From CAYXLI01 sp964464925 (GTDB taxonomy: Bacteria > Acidobacteriota > Terriglobia > Bryobacterales > Bryobacteraceae), in contig CAYXLI010000063.1 of assembly GCA_964464925.1 (NCBI GenBank), positions 1 to 12,839 of the forward strand: DNA of 12,839 nt. Reading direction: 5' to 3'. Made by a program: the position numbers and the translations under genes. How positions within the stretch are numbered: the stretch's first letter is position 1; each line of letters starts with the position of its first letter. Positions 7,499-12,839 of this stretch are shown here, one piece after another. The notes below the pieces were generated by a model, which was not told the origin of the DNA, searched no databases, and saw only the letters and a list, made by a program, of their open reading frames with translations.

Positions 7499-7881
7499 GA
7501 TTCCAGAACCGCCTCCGCTTCCAGTTCCAGCAGCAGGAGAGGGTCCAGCAGTGTCGTCACCGGAACAAAGGACAGCGGGGGAGCGCTCGGGCCGAAGAAC
7601 TCGTGATGCGCTCTACGCACCACATCTTCATGGCTTTCTGCAAGCAGCAAAACGCGCGTTGCGACAATGTTGCTGAGGTTCGCGCCCACGGTCGCTAGCG
7701 CAACCTCCACGTTCTTCAGCGCTTGCATGAACTGCGCAGCGGGATCGCCGATGCCCGCAATACGTCCGAGTTCATCGGTCGCAGTTGTCCCGGACACGTA
7801 AATGTGGCCACCGAGACGGACCACTCGAGCGCATCCGGACAGAGGCTCGTCAGGAAAATGAGACGTGCTGAACGGCTCCAT
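7495..7881 (-). CDS. RidA (YjgF/UK114) family protein lacking the catalytic arginine
   Basis: From ATG 7881 this gives 128 residues, the normal RidA length. An upstream TTG at 7932 would add 17 residues with no family support and no ribosome site. Matches: GGHIYVSGTTATDELGRI (24-41), the helix AAQFMQALKNVEVALATVGA (48-67), TRVLLL (75-80) and the ending LLLLELEAEAV (115-125). RidA proteins form trimers and hydrolyse reactive enamine/imine intermediates from pyridoxal-phosphate enzymes. The Arg needed for that (R105 in E. coli RidA) falls in PPLSFVPVTT, where I see Leu instead. This places it with the non-deaminase Rid subgroups, so I would not call it RidA. It converges on the plus-strand operon, its TAA sharing bases with the opposing TAG (4-nt overlap). 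No clear promoter is visible. Confidence 0.85.
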   Translation of the reverse strand: MEPFSTSHFPDEPLSGCARVVRLGGHIYVSGTTATDELGRIAGIGDPAAQFMQALKNVEVALATVGANLSNIVATRVLLLAESHEDVVRRAHHEFFGPSAPPLSFVPVTTLLDPLLLLELEAEAVLES

Positions 7882-7966
7882 TCTTGCGGATAAAAATACG
7901 TTGCTCTTCACTGATTCTAACGTGGGGAGCAACGGCAGGAATATTCGCCTGTTGTTCGCCGCGGGT

Positions 7967-8006
7967 CGCGCGTCGGTCGGCGCGCTTGCAGACCTTGAGG
8001 AAGCGC
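7967..8006. repeat. GC-rich inverted repeats between the RidA-like and beta-barrel genes
   Basis: The 136-base gap 7882-8017 holds two small inverted repeats. One is CGCGC/GCGCG (7967-7971 with 7980-7984, 8-base loop). The other is GCGCTT/AAGCGC (7982-7987 with 8001-8006, 13-base loop). They overlap by three bases, so only one could form at a time. They lie just after the barrel gene on the minus strand and might slow transcription or protect the RNA end. Neither is followed by a T run, so I do not call a terminator. Nothing else is evident in the gap. Confidence 0.3.
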
Positions 8007-8017
8007 CTTGCAGGTGT

Positions 8018-9442
8018 TTACGTTCCTGGCTTCAGCCGGAACCGAACGAAAACGTTTACGCTCCAGGGATGGTCGCCGTAGAAGGGCTTGAGTACTGAAT
8101 CGATGGCGTACGACGTGACGTTTGCGCCCAGACCGGTCTGAATGTTTCGGACCACACCAACATTCCCCGTGTACCCTCCAGTAAAGGCACTCACGGTAAA
8201 CGCGTGCTGGCCAGTGGCTCGAGTCACCCGCTCGCCTAATTCGTGGTTGTACTCGAACAGTTCGTCGCGTTGAGACCACTCGAATCGGCCGGTCGCAAAG
8301 TTCCGCCTCCGAAACGGAATCACCGTTTCCGCCAGCACGGCATTCGTTCTGCCGTGCTCGTCGAGCTTATAGTTTTGTCCCCAGATCAGGCTGGTGGCCC
8401 AGAAGTTGTTGCCCGGGGCCGGGCGGGTGTATTCAATGGAAGCAGTTGTCCGCACGATGCTGCCGGGATGCGCCGATTCCGGATCCTGAAGGCGTCCTGT
8501 TGATACCTGGGCTGCCCAGTTCTTTGCCGGGAACAAGCTGGCTCGGGCCGACCATGAATTCATCACACCCCAATCGATGTTCCACCGGGCTTCGTCCGGT
8601 TCGCGTCCATGAAATCCCGAAGCCTCCACCCGCAACTTCCCGTAGCTCACGCCGCCCGTGAGTACGTTGTTAGCGATATGCGAGGAATCCTGCCAGTGGT
8701 GTCCCAAGCTCGCCTGGGGCAGCTCCATCGCGCTCGCACGATGCGGATAGGCTACGGGACCGAGCGCTGGATCGCCGACGGGCGCGTAGTATACATTCCA
8801 GGTCCCATTCTCACCGATCGGATGAGCATACTGTGCGCTGAGTTCCATGACGAAGTCATGCGGATGCTGCCCGTCGACAATTGGAATGCCGTAGGCCGTT
8901 TCTCCGGTCTGAAATAGCAGCGGATACCGCCGGTTTGTCACCGTGGCGGGCTCCAGACTAACCATAGAGCGGAACATCATGCTTCCGTGCCCCAGCTTGT
9001 GAATGGCGCCAAGCATCCCCCAATTATCGGAGTAGAGCTTGTCACCGCCGCGTAGGCCGGACTGGTGCGTATCGACGACAAACGCCTGACCCATCCACAT
9101 CAGGTGCCAGTCGCTCGCACGAGTCATCAGCATCGGCATGGGCCAGGCGGATGGCTGGGGTGCCGTGCCGGAACTTTCGTTCATCAGAAACATGCCTGCG
9201 GAATTCATACCGCCGTGCCCCATATCTTCGTGCGACGTGTGTTCGTGCTGCATCCCGCCCATATTCTGCATGTCGTGCGGATGCTCGGCAGGTTTCGATT
9301 GCGGACCTTGCTGCCGCTCACTTGCCGGAGTCTTCCCGTGCTGATGTGGTATCGCCGGTTGGTCCTGAGCGGCTGCGAGTGTCACTCCTGCGGCGATCGT
9401 CAGAACGAATCTGGAAAAATGGCCTGTGAGTATCCGATGCAT
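8018..9442 (-). CDS. Putative outer-membrane beta-barrel protein with a His/Met-rich N-terminal region
   Basis: 474 residues from ATG 9442. Residues 1-25 are a signal peptide (FVLTIAAGVTLAAA, cut before QDQ). Residues 54-87 contain six His and seven Met (H54, H56, H66, H68, H71, H76; M58, M61, M64, M74, M79, M84, M87), a composition seen in periplasmic copper/silver-binding segments. From about residue 110 to the end, alternating aromatic and polar strands (for example WNVYYAPVG, ARWNIDWGVM, SVNVFVRFRL) suggest a transmembrane beta-barrel; the last strand ends three residues before the C-terminus. I recognise no characterised family. The barrel also has many His (GQHPHD, GHHW). Role inferred: metal binding or transport at the outer membrane. 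The gene follows the slipin gene after 76 bases with only a weak ribosome site (GAAG abutting ATG), so it may belong to the nfeD-slipin transcript. No confident promoter or named metal-responsive box is visible in the gap. Confidence 0.82.
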   Translation of the reverse strand: MHRILTGHFSRFVLTIAAGVTLAAAQDQPAIPHQHGKTPASERQQGPQSKPAEHPHDMQNMGGMQHEHTSHEDMGHGGMNSAGMFLMNESSGTAPQPSAWPMPMLMTRASDWHLMWMGQAFVVDTHQSGLRGGDKLYSDNWGMLGAIHKLGHGSMMFRSMVSLEPATVTNRRYPLLFQTGETAYGIPIVDGQHPHDFVMELSAQYAHPIGENGTWNVYYAPVGDPALGPVAYPHRASAMELPQASLGHHWQDSSHIANNVLTGGVSYGKLRVEASGFHGREPDEARWNIDWGVMNSWSARASLFPAKNWAAQVSTGRLQDPESAHPGSIVRTTASIEYTRPAPGNNFWATSLIWGQNYKLDEHGRTNAVLAETVIPFRRRNFATGRFEWSQRDELFEYNHELGERVTRATGQHAFTVSAFTGGYTGNVGVVRNIQTGLGANVTSYAIDSVLKPFYGDHPWSVNVFVRFRLKPGT

Positions 9443-9518
9443 CTTCTCTATTGTTTACGGACACTCTCGTCAGCTGTGCAAGTTCAAGGAAATTGGGGCG
9501 AGCGGTGCGGCGGCGCGG

Positions 9519-10298
9519 TTACCCGTGCACCGCTTCCACATGCTTCGGCGCGCCGTTATGCGACATCGCCGCGAAGATGTCTACCGGCAGCGGGAACACC
9601 ACCGTGGTGTTGCGTTCCGTGCCGATTTCGACGAGAGTCTGCAGATACCGGAGTTGGATGGCTACGGGCTGCCGCTGGAGGACCTCAGCTGCCATGCCGA
9701 GGCGTTCGGCTGCCATATACTCGCCTTCGGCATGGATCACTTTGGCCCTACGTTCGCGCTCTGCTTCCGCCTGCCGGGCAATGGCGCGCACCATCTGATC
9801 GGGAAGGTCCACCTGCTTCACTTCCACGAGAGTGACTTTAATCCCCCAACTCGCGGTATGACGATCCAGAATCGACTGGAGGCGCATGTTCAACTTCTCC
9901 CGCGCGCTTAACAACTCATCCAGATCCACCTCGCCCAGCACGCTGCGGAGCGTCGTCTGCGCAATCTGCGATGTGGCGTAGAGGAAGTTTGTCACCTCCA
10001 GGACGGCGAGTTTGGGGTCGAGCACGCGGAAGTAAATCACCGCATTCACTTTCACGGTCACGTTATCGTGTGTCACCACATCCTGCGCGGGTACTTCCAA
10101 AGCCTCAATCCTGAGGGACATTCGCACCATTCTGTCGATTGGCGCGAAGACCAGAATAAGTCCCGGCCCTTTCGGCTTATCCAGAACGCGTCCCAACCGG
10201 AAGATAATTCCGCGTTCATACTCGCGGAGAATTTTGATGCTCGACATCACGTAGAGCGCGACGATAAGAACCGCAATCAGCCAATAGGGAATCAACAT
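9519..10298 (-). CDS. Slipin/stomatin-like SPFH-domain membrane protein
   Basis: 259 residues from ATG 10298. This start is preferred to an upstream one at 10412 because GGGAGG sits five bases before it, it begins directly with the membrane segment, and the 38 extra residues would only overlap the NfeD gene with non-family sequence. Domains: an N-terminal hydrophobic hairpin or transmembrane segment (1-19), the slipin signature REYERGIIFRLGR (25-37), an SPFH domain to about 185 (with PAQDVVTHDNVTVKVNAVIYF), and a charged AEAERERRAKVIHAEGE helix (177-193) likely to form a coiled coil. Slipins oligomerise in the membrane, and in prokaryotes they are typically paired with NfeD, whose protease can cleave the slipin tail. 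Here the pair is adjacent, with one base between stop and start. Function in membrane organisation or protein quality control is inferred from the family. Confidence 0.93.
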   Translation of the reverse strand: MLIPYWLIAVLIVALYVMSSIKILREYERGIIFRLGRVLDKPKGPGLILVFAPIDRMVRMSLRIEALEVPAQDVVTHDNVTVKVNAVIYFRVLDPKLAVLEVTNFLYATSQIAQTTLRSVLGEVDLDELLSAREKLNMRLQSILDRHTASWGIKVTLVEVKQVDLPDQMVRAIARQAEAERERRAKVIHAEGEYMAAERLGMAAEVLQRQPVAIQLRYLQTLVEIGTERNTTVVFPLPVDIFAAMSHNGAPKHVEAVHG

Positions 10299-10299
10299 A

Positions 10300-11592
10300 T
10301 CAGCCTCCCGAGACGGGTTCCACTTCCAATTCCAGGCCATGCACTGCACGGATACGGACTCGCTGCGCCGCACTGACGTGCGTCGTGGAGGTAGCGTTCC
10401 ACACGCCGCCATGGAACATCACCTGGCCTTCCGGCGTTAGTTCCGTGATAGCCACCGCTGTCTCGCCGGCGAACGTCTCCGTGCCCGACTGCACGTGTTC
10501 GCGCTTCGCCTTGAAGGCCAGTGTGACAAGAAACATGACAATCAATCCGAAGGGTAGCGCCAGCGAGATGGCCGTCATTAGCCGGATCCGCATCTCCGGG
10601 ATCGGACTATTGACCAGCATCATGGCTCCAAGAATCATCGCGATGATCGCACCCGTTCCGAGCACTCCGTGGGACGTAAACTTTGTTTCGAGGACGAACA
10701 GCGCCAGCGCGAGAAGCAGCAGTGTTACGCCGGTCCAGTTCAGCGGAAGCAAACTCATTCCAGAGAGGCCCAGCACTAGGAGAATTGCACCGGCGACACC
10801 GGGCAGAATTAATCCCGGCGATGTGAACTCGGCATAGAGACCCAGAGCACCGAGCAGAAGCAATGCGAGAGCCAGGTTCGGATCGCCAATGGCCCAATGC
10901 ACGCGTTGCGCAAGGCTCGGCTGGTATTCACGGACGGCCGGATCGCGCAGATCCAGTACGAGGCGGCTACCATCAAAGCGCGCCACTTCGTGCCCCTGCA
11001 GCTGCCGGAGAAGATCAGCTTCCGTTGGGGCGATGACATCGATCAGCTTAGCTTCCAGCGCCTCCTTGTCGGTGAATGATTTGCTTTCCAGGACGGCAGA
11101 TTCCGCCATGGCCGCGTTTCGGCCGCGCCGCGCGGCGACGCTCCGCAACGACGCGGCTGCATCGTTGGCGATCTTCTTCATCATCGTGGGATCAGGCTGG
11201 CCGACCAGCAACACCGGATGCGCAGCGCCCGTGTTTGTGCCCGGAGCCATCGCGGCTAAGTCGGCGGCTTCCAGAAGAAAGAACCCGGCAGAGGCGGCTC
11301 GTGCTCCCGCCGGACCTACCCAGATAATCACGGGCACGGGGGAGGAAACCAGCCTCTCTATGGCCAGACGAGTTGCTTCGGCGAATCCTCCAGGAGTATT
11401 CAGCCGAATGAGAATCACCTGATCCTTCTCGCGCTCCGCTTGCGCAATTGCACTTTCGAGAACATCGACAACCACGGGGTGAATCACGCCGTTGATCGTC
11501 ACGGTAAGAACGCCAGCAGCAGGCTGCGGGTTGCTCCGAAGCTGTGTGCACGCAAGCAACACCAACGAAAAGATTTTCAGGAGCCGATACAT
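10300..11592 (-). CDS. nfeD: Long-form NfeD: membrane-bound ClpP-class serine protease with C-terminal OB-fold domain
   Basis: 430 residues from ATG 11592, with AGGTGA six bases upstream. Order: signal peptide or anchor (1-20), a ClpP-like protease domain (about 27-215), a multi-helix membrane region (about 235-362) and a soluble OB-fold (about 370-430). In the protease domain, LNTPGG (64-69) forms the typical oxyanion loop, and S101 in ARAASAGFFLL is the nucleophile position. K139 or K140 (MMKKIAND) is the candidate base of the Ser-Lys dyad known from the Pyrococcus 1510-N protease. AAHPV (123-127) and SFTDKEALEAKLID (172-185) are also characteristic. All expected parts are present, so this is the full-length form rather than the short NfeD1a-type. 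It is immediately followed by its usual partner, the slipin gene. Probable role: cleavage of slipin or other membrane proteins. A promoter-like -10 and a stem-loop separate it from the upstream gene. Confidence 0.94.
   Translation of the reverse strand: MYRLLKIFSLVLLACTQLRSNPQPAAGVLTVTINGVIHPVVVDVLESAIAQAEREKDQVILIRLNTPGGFAEATRLAIERLVSSPVPVIIWVGPAGARAASAGFFLLEAADLAAMAPGTNTGAAHPVLLVGQPDPTMMKKIANDAAASLRSVAARRGRNAAMAESAVLESKSFTDKEALEAKLIDVIAPTEADLLRQLQGHEVARFDGSRLVLDLRDPAVREYQPSLAQRVHWAIGDPNLALALLLLGALGLYAEFTSPGLILPGVAGAILLVLGLSGMSLLPLNWTGVTLLLLALALFVLETKFTSHGVLGTGAIIAMILGAMMLVNSPIPEMRIRLMTAISLALPFGLIVMFLVTLAFKAKREHVQSGTETFAGETAVAITELTPEGQVMFHGGVWNATSTTHVSAAQRVRIRAVHGLELEVEPVSGG
10304..10309 (-). 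promoter_or_regulatory. Ribosome binding site of the slipin gene, inside the end of nfeD
   Basis: The minus strand reads GGGAGG in the last codons of the NfeD gene, five bases before ATG 10298. It fixes the slipin start and implies coupled translation of the two genes. Confidence 0.75.
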
Positions 11593-11598
11593 AAGCGG

Positions 11599-11604
11599 TC
11601 ACCT
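11599..11604 (-). promoter_or_regulatory. Ribosome binding site of the NfeD gene
   Basis: AGGTGA on the minus strand, six bases before ATG 11592; it supports the chosen start. Confidence 0.6.
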
Positions 11605-11620
11605 GTCTACTGCTGGCTCA

Positions 11621-11634
11621 ACTATACTCCGGAG
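11621..11634 (-). promoter_or_regulatory. Possible promoter -10 element with adjoining palindrome for nfeD-slipin
   Basis: On the minus strand TATAGT (11626 to 11621) matches the sigma-70 -10 consensus at five of six positions and would give a leader of roughly 20 bases before ATG 11592. Directly upstream is the perfect 8-bp palindrome CTCCGGAG (11627-11634), in the spacer where a regulator could bind. No good -35 is visible at 16-18 bases, so this is tentative. Confidence 0.35.
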
Positions 11635-11635
11635 A

Positions 11636-11651
11636 CCCGGTGATTACCAGG
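11636..11651 (-). terminator. Weak stem-loop after the enolase-superfamily gene
   Basis: The minus-strand RNA can fold CCUGGU/ACCGGG (six pairs including one G-U) around a four-base loop, seven bases after the stop at 11658-11660. It is not followed by a U run, so it is at best a weak or Rho-assisted terminator. Confidence 0.25.
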
Positions 11652-11657
11652 GCGTTC

Positions 11658-12839
11658 TTAGCTGTGCCACCAAGGTTCGCCCTCGACGAGGTTCTGCTTC
11701 AGGTACTCCTCGTTCAGAACGACGCCGAGTCCCGGCTCCATGGGAACCGTCAGCTTGCTGTTCTTCACCTCCGGCGGATTTGAAGCTGCCATTTTCTCTA
11801 CATGCCGCGTTGGTCTGCCGAGCGCACTTTCTGAACGGTAAAAGTTCTGAATTGAGGCCCCGAAATGAGCGTTGGCATAGCACAGCACGAGCGAACCTAC
11901 ATTGTGCAGAGCCACCGGGGTGCGAGTCAGTGCCGCGTAGTCCGCGATCTTGCGAACGCCTGTGAAGCCGCCCGCGAAGGCGAGATCCGGATGCACGATG
12001 TCGGCTGCCTGGGCATCGAGGAACGGTTTGAAGCCTCGCACCAGTTCGAGTTTTTCGCCCGTAAGAATCGGGATGCGAGTAGACCGCTTGATCGCCATCC
12101 AACCTTCGGAGAAGGGCACGTTGAGCGGGTCTTCGAGAAACAGAGGATTCATCGGCTCCACGGCTTTCGCTACCGCGATGGCGCTTGGCGTGTCGAACTC
12201 GTTGTGGCAATGCACCGCGATGTCGATCTGGTCACCCACGGCTTCCCGTGCGTTCGAGTAAGCAAGCGCGATCTTTCGAAGTTGCGAGCTGTCCAGGGTC
12301 GCGGTGTACCTTGCGGACGGAATCCCGAGGATGGGATCGATTCCATTCTTGAATGCCGAAAAGCCCTCAGGCATTTCTTTGATCCGCTGCGCCCAGTCGC
12401 GGCAGGACGCCTTGTCAAGCATATCTACGCCGATGCCATGCGAGTACATCGGAATCGCTTCGCGGAATGGTCCGCCCATCAGCACGCAAGCGGGCAGGCC
12501 GGTGATTTTGCCCGCAAGGTCCCACAGTGCCAGGTCGATGCCGCTGATGGTCGGGATGTGCGCCATATACGTGTGCATCAGCGTGGACATGTTATGGAAG
12601 TGCTGCTCTATCGCTAGCGGATCTTTTCCGGCCAGCAACGGTTTCATGGTTTCGATGCGCGCACGCGCCATCGGTCCTGTGGCCCCGGCTTCGCCATAGC
12701 CGGTGAGGCCGCTGTTCGTATCAATGCGAATCAGACAATTTCCTGCAATGTTCTTAATCGCCATTGCCTGAATGTTGGTGATCTTGACCTTGCCGCGATA
12801 TGGTTCCGCTCTGGCTTCGTAGCCGGCGTACCATGCCGC
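11658..12839 (-). CDS. Enolase-superfamily sugar acid dehydratase-like enzyme (mandelate racemase/galactonate dehydratase type), 5' end outside window
   Basis: A Met at 12764 gives 368 residues, but the frame stays open to the right edge, and the 25 extra codons include KVKITNIQAM, the usual first strand of the enolase-superfamily cap domain. The true start is therefore beyond 12839. Numbered from Met 12764: cap domain 1-105 (GLTGYGEAGATGP at 19-31, ISGIDLALWDLAGK at 73-86), then a barrel with K139 (AFKNG), H185/H187 (VHCHNEFD), E211 (FLEDP), E237 (TGEKLE), D260 (HPDLAFAGG) and H287 (ALHNVG). Family members abstract a proton alpha to a carboxylate using Mg2+; the DLAFAGG and LHNVG sequences point to acid-sugar dehydratases such as D-galactonate dehydratase rather than racemases. 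The visible start, AAWYAGYEA, before the domain could be the end of an export signal. It lies 65 bases from nfeD and is probably a separate transcript. Confidence 0.88.
   Translation of the reverse strand, partial: AAWYAGYEARAEPYRGKVKITNIQAMAIKNIAGNCLIRIDTNSGLTGYGEAGATGPMARARIETMKPLLAGKDPLAIEQHFHNMSTLMHTYMAHIPTISGIDLALWDLAGKITGLPACVLMGGPFREAIPMYSHGIGVDMLDKASCRDWAQRIKEMPEGFSAFKNGIDPILGIPSARYTATLDSSQLRKIALAYSNAREAVGDQIDIAVHCHNEFDTPSAIAVAKAVEPMNPLFLEDPLNVPFSEGWMAIKRSTRIPILTGEKLELVRGFKPFLDAQAADIVHPDLAFAGGFTGVRKIADYAALTRTPVALHNVGSLVLCYANAHFGASIQNFYRSESALGRPTRHVEKMAASNPPEVKNSKLTVPMEPGLGVVLNEEYLKQNLVEGEPWWHS

Noticed and set aside
7882..7932. Longer RidA-like start at TTG 7932
   Set aside because: No ribosome site, and the 17 extra residues extend beyond the usual RidA N-terminus.
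9065..9835. A 256-residue open frame on the plus strand, and another at 9426-9911, spanning the barrel and slipin genes
   Set aside because: They run antisense to two well-supported genes across their boundary, and their translations are low in structure and rich in Arg/Cys, as expected of antisense frames in GC-rich DNA.
9519..10412. Longer slipin start at 10412
   Set aside because: The extra 38 residues overlap nfeD, lack slipin similarity and precede a strong GGGAGG ribosome site that serves ATG 10298.
11865..12617. A 250-residue open frame on the plus strand
   Set aside because: Antisense to the enolase-superfamily enzyme, whose catalytic residues are intact in the other strand.
11658..12764. 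Complete gene starting at Met 12764
   Set aside because: The reading frame continues without a stop to the window edge, and the first cap-domain strand lies upstream of that Met.
1..12839. tRNA, rRNA, CRISPR array, insertion sequence or phage attachment site
   Set aside because: Looked for clover-leaf arms, regularly spaced repeats, transposase motifs and flanking terminal repeats by eye; none was seen.

Overview
The window reads as a chromosomal stretch of a Gram-negative bacterium with moderately high GC. I infer an Acidobacteriota-like organism (Solibacter/Bryobacter type) from the style of the secreted proteins and the gene mix; no 16S rRNA or marker gene is present to prove this. Genes are densely packed. 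I found no tRNA, rRNA, CRISPR array, transposase or attachment site.

Layout. (a) 1-3576, minus strand: two exported proteins whose genes overlap by 14 nt. The first is a 607-residue protein of unknown function. The second is an alkaline-phosphatase-superfamily (type I phosphodiesterase/nucleotide pyrophosphatase-like) enzyme that runs off the left edge. (b) 3577-3700: a divergent intergenic region. (c) 3701-7498, plus strand: a tight three-gene operon. It encodes a 745-residue membrane protein joining an FAD/NAD(P) reductase module to a NapH/NosR-like polytopic membrane and 4Fe-4S module, a YuiH-type sulfite-oxidase-fold molybdoenzyme, and an NAPE-PLD/UlaG-like metallo-beta-lactamase-fold hydrolase. 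(d) 7495-7881, minus strand: a RidA-like protein whose stop codon overlaps the end of the operon. (e) 8018-11592, minus strand: an outer-membrane beta-barrel-like protein with a His/Met-rich N-terminus, preceded by a classic slipin (SPFH) and long-form NfeD membrane protease pair. (f) 11658-12839, minus strand: an enolase-superfamily (mandelate racemase/galactonate dehydratase-like) enzyme whose 5' end lies beyond the right edge.

How the genes may work together. The plus-strand operon is the most interesting part. The 745-residue protein could pass electrons from NAD(P)H through FAD to membrane and ferredoxin-type clusters, and the molybdoenzyme encoded 19 nt downstream is a natural acceptor. 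Its flavin module looks circularly permuted: the segment that normally closes an FAD domain (a GVYAVGEL-type motif) sits at the extreme N-terminus, and the normal C-terminal position is occupied by transmembrane helices. NfeD and the slipin are a well-known membrane quality-control pair. The His/Met-rich barrel protein downstream suggests copper or other soft-metal handling, but this is inference from composition.
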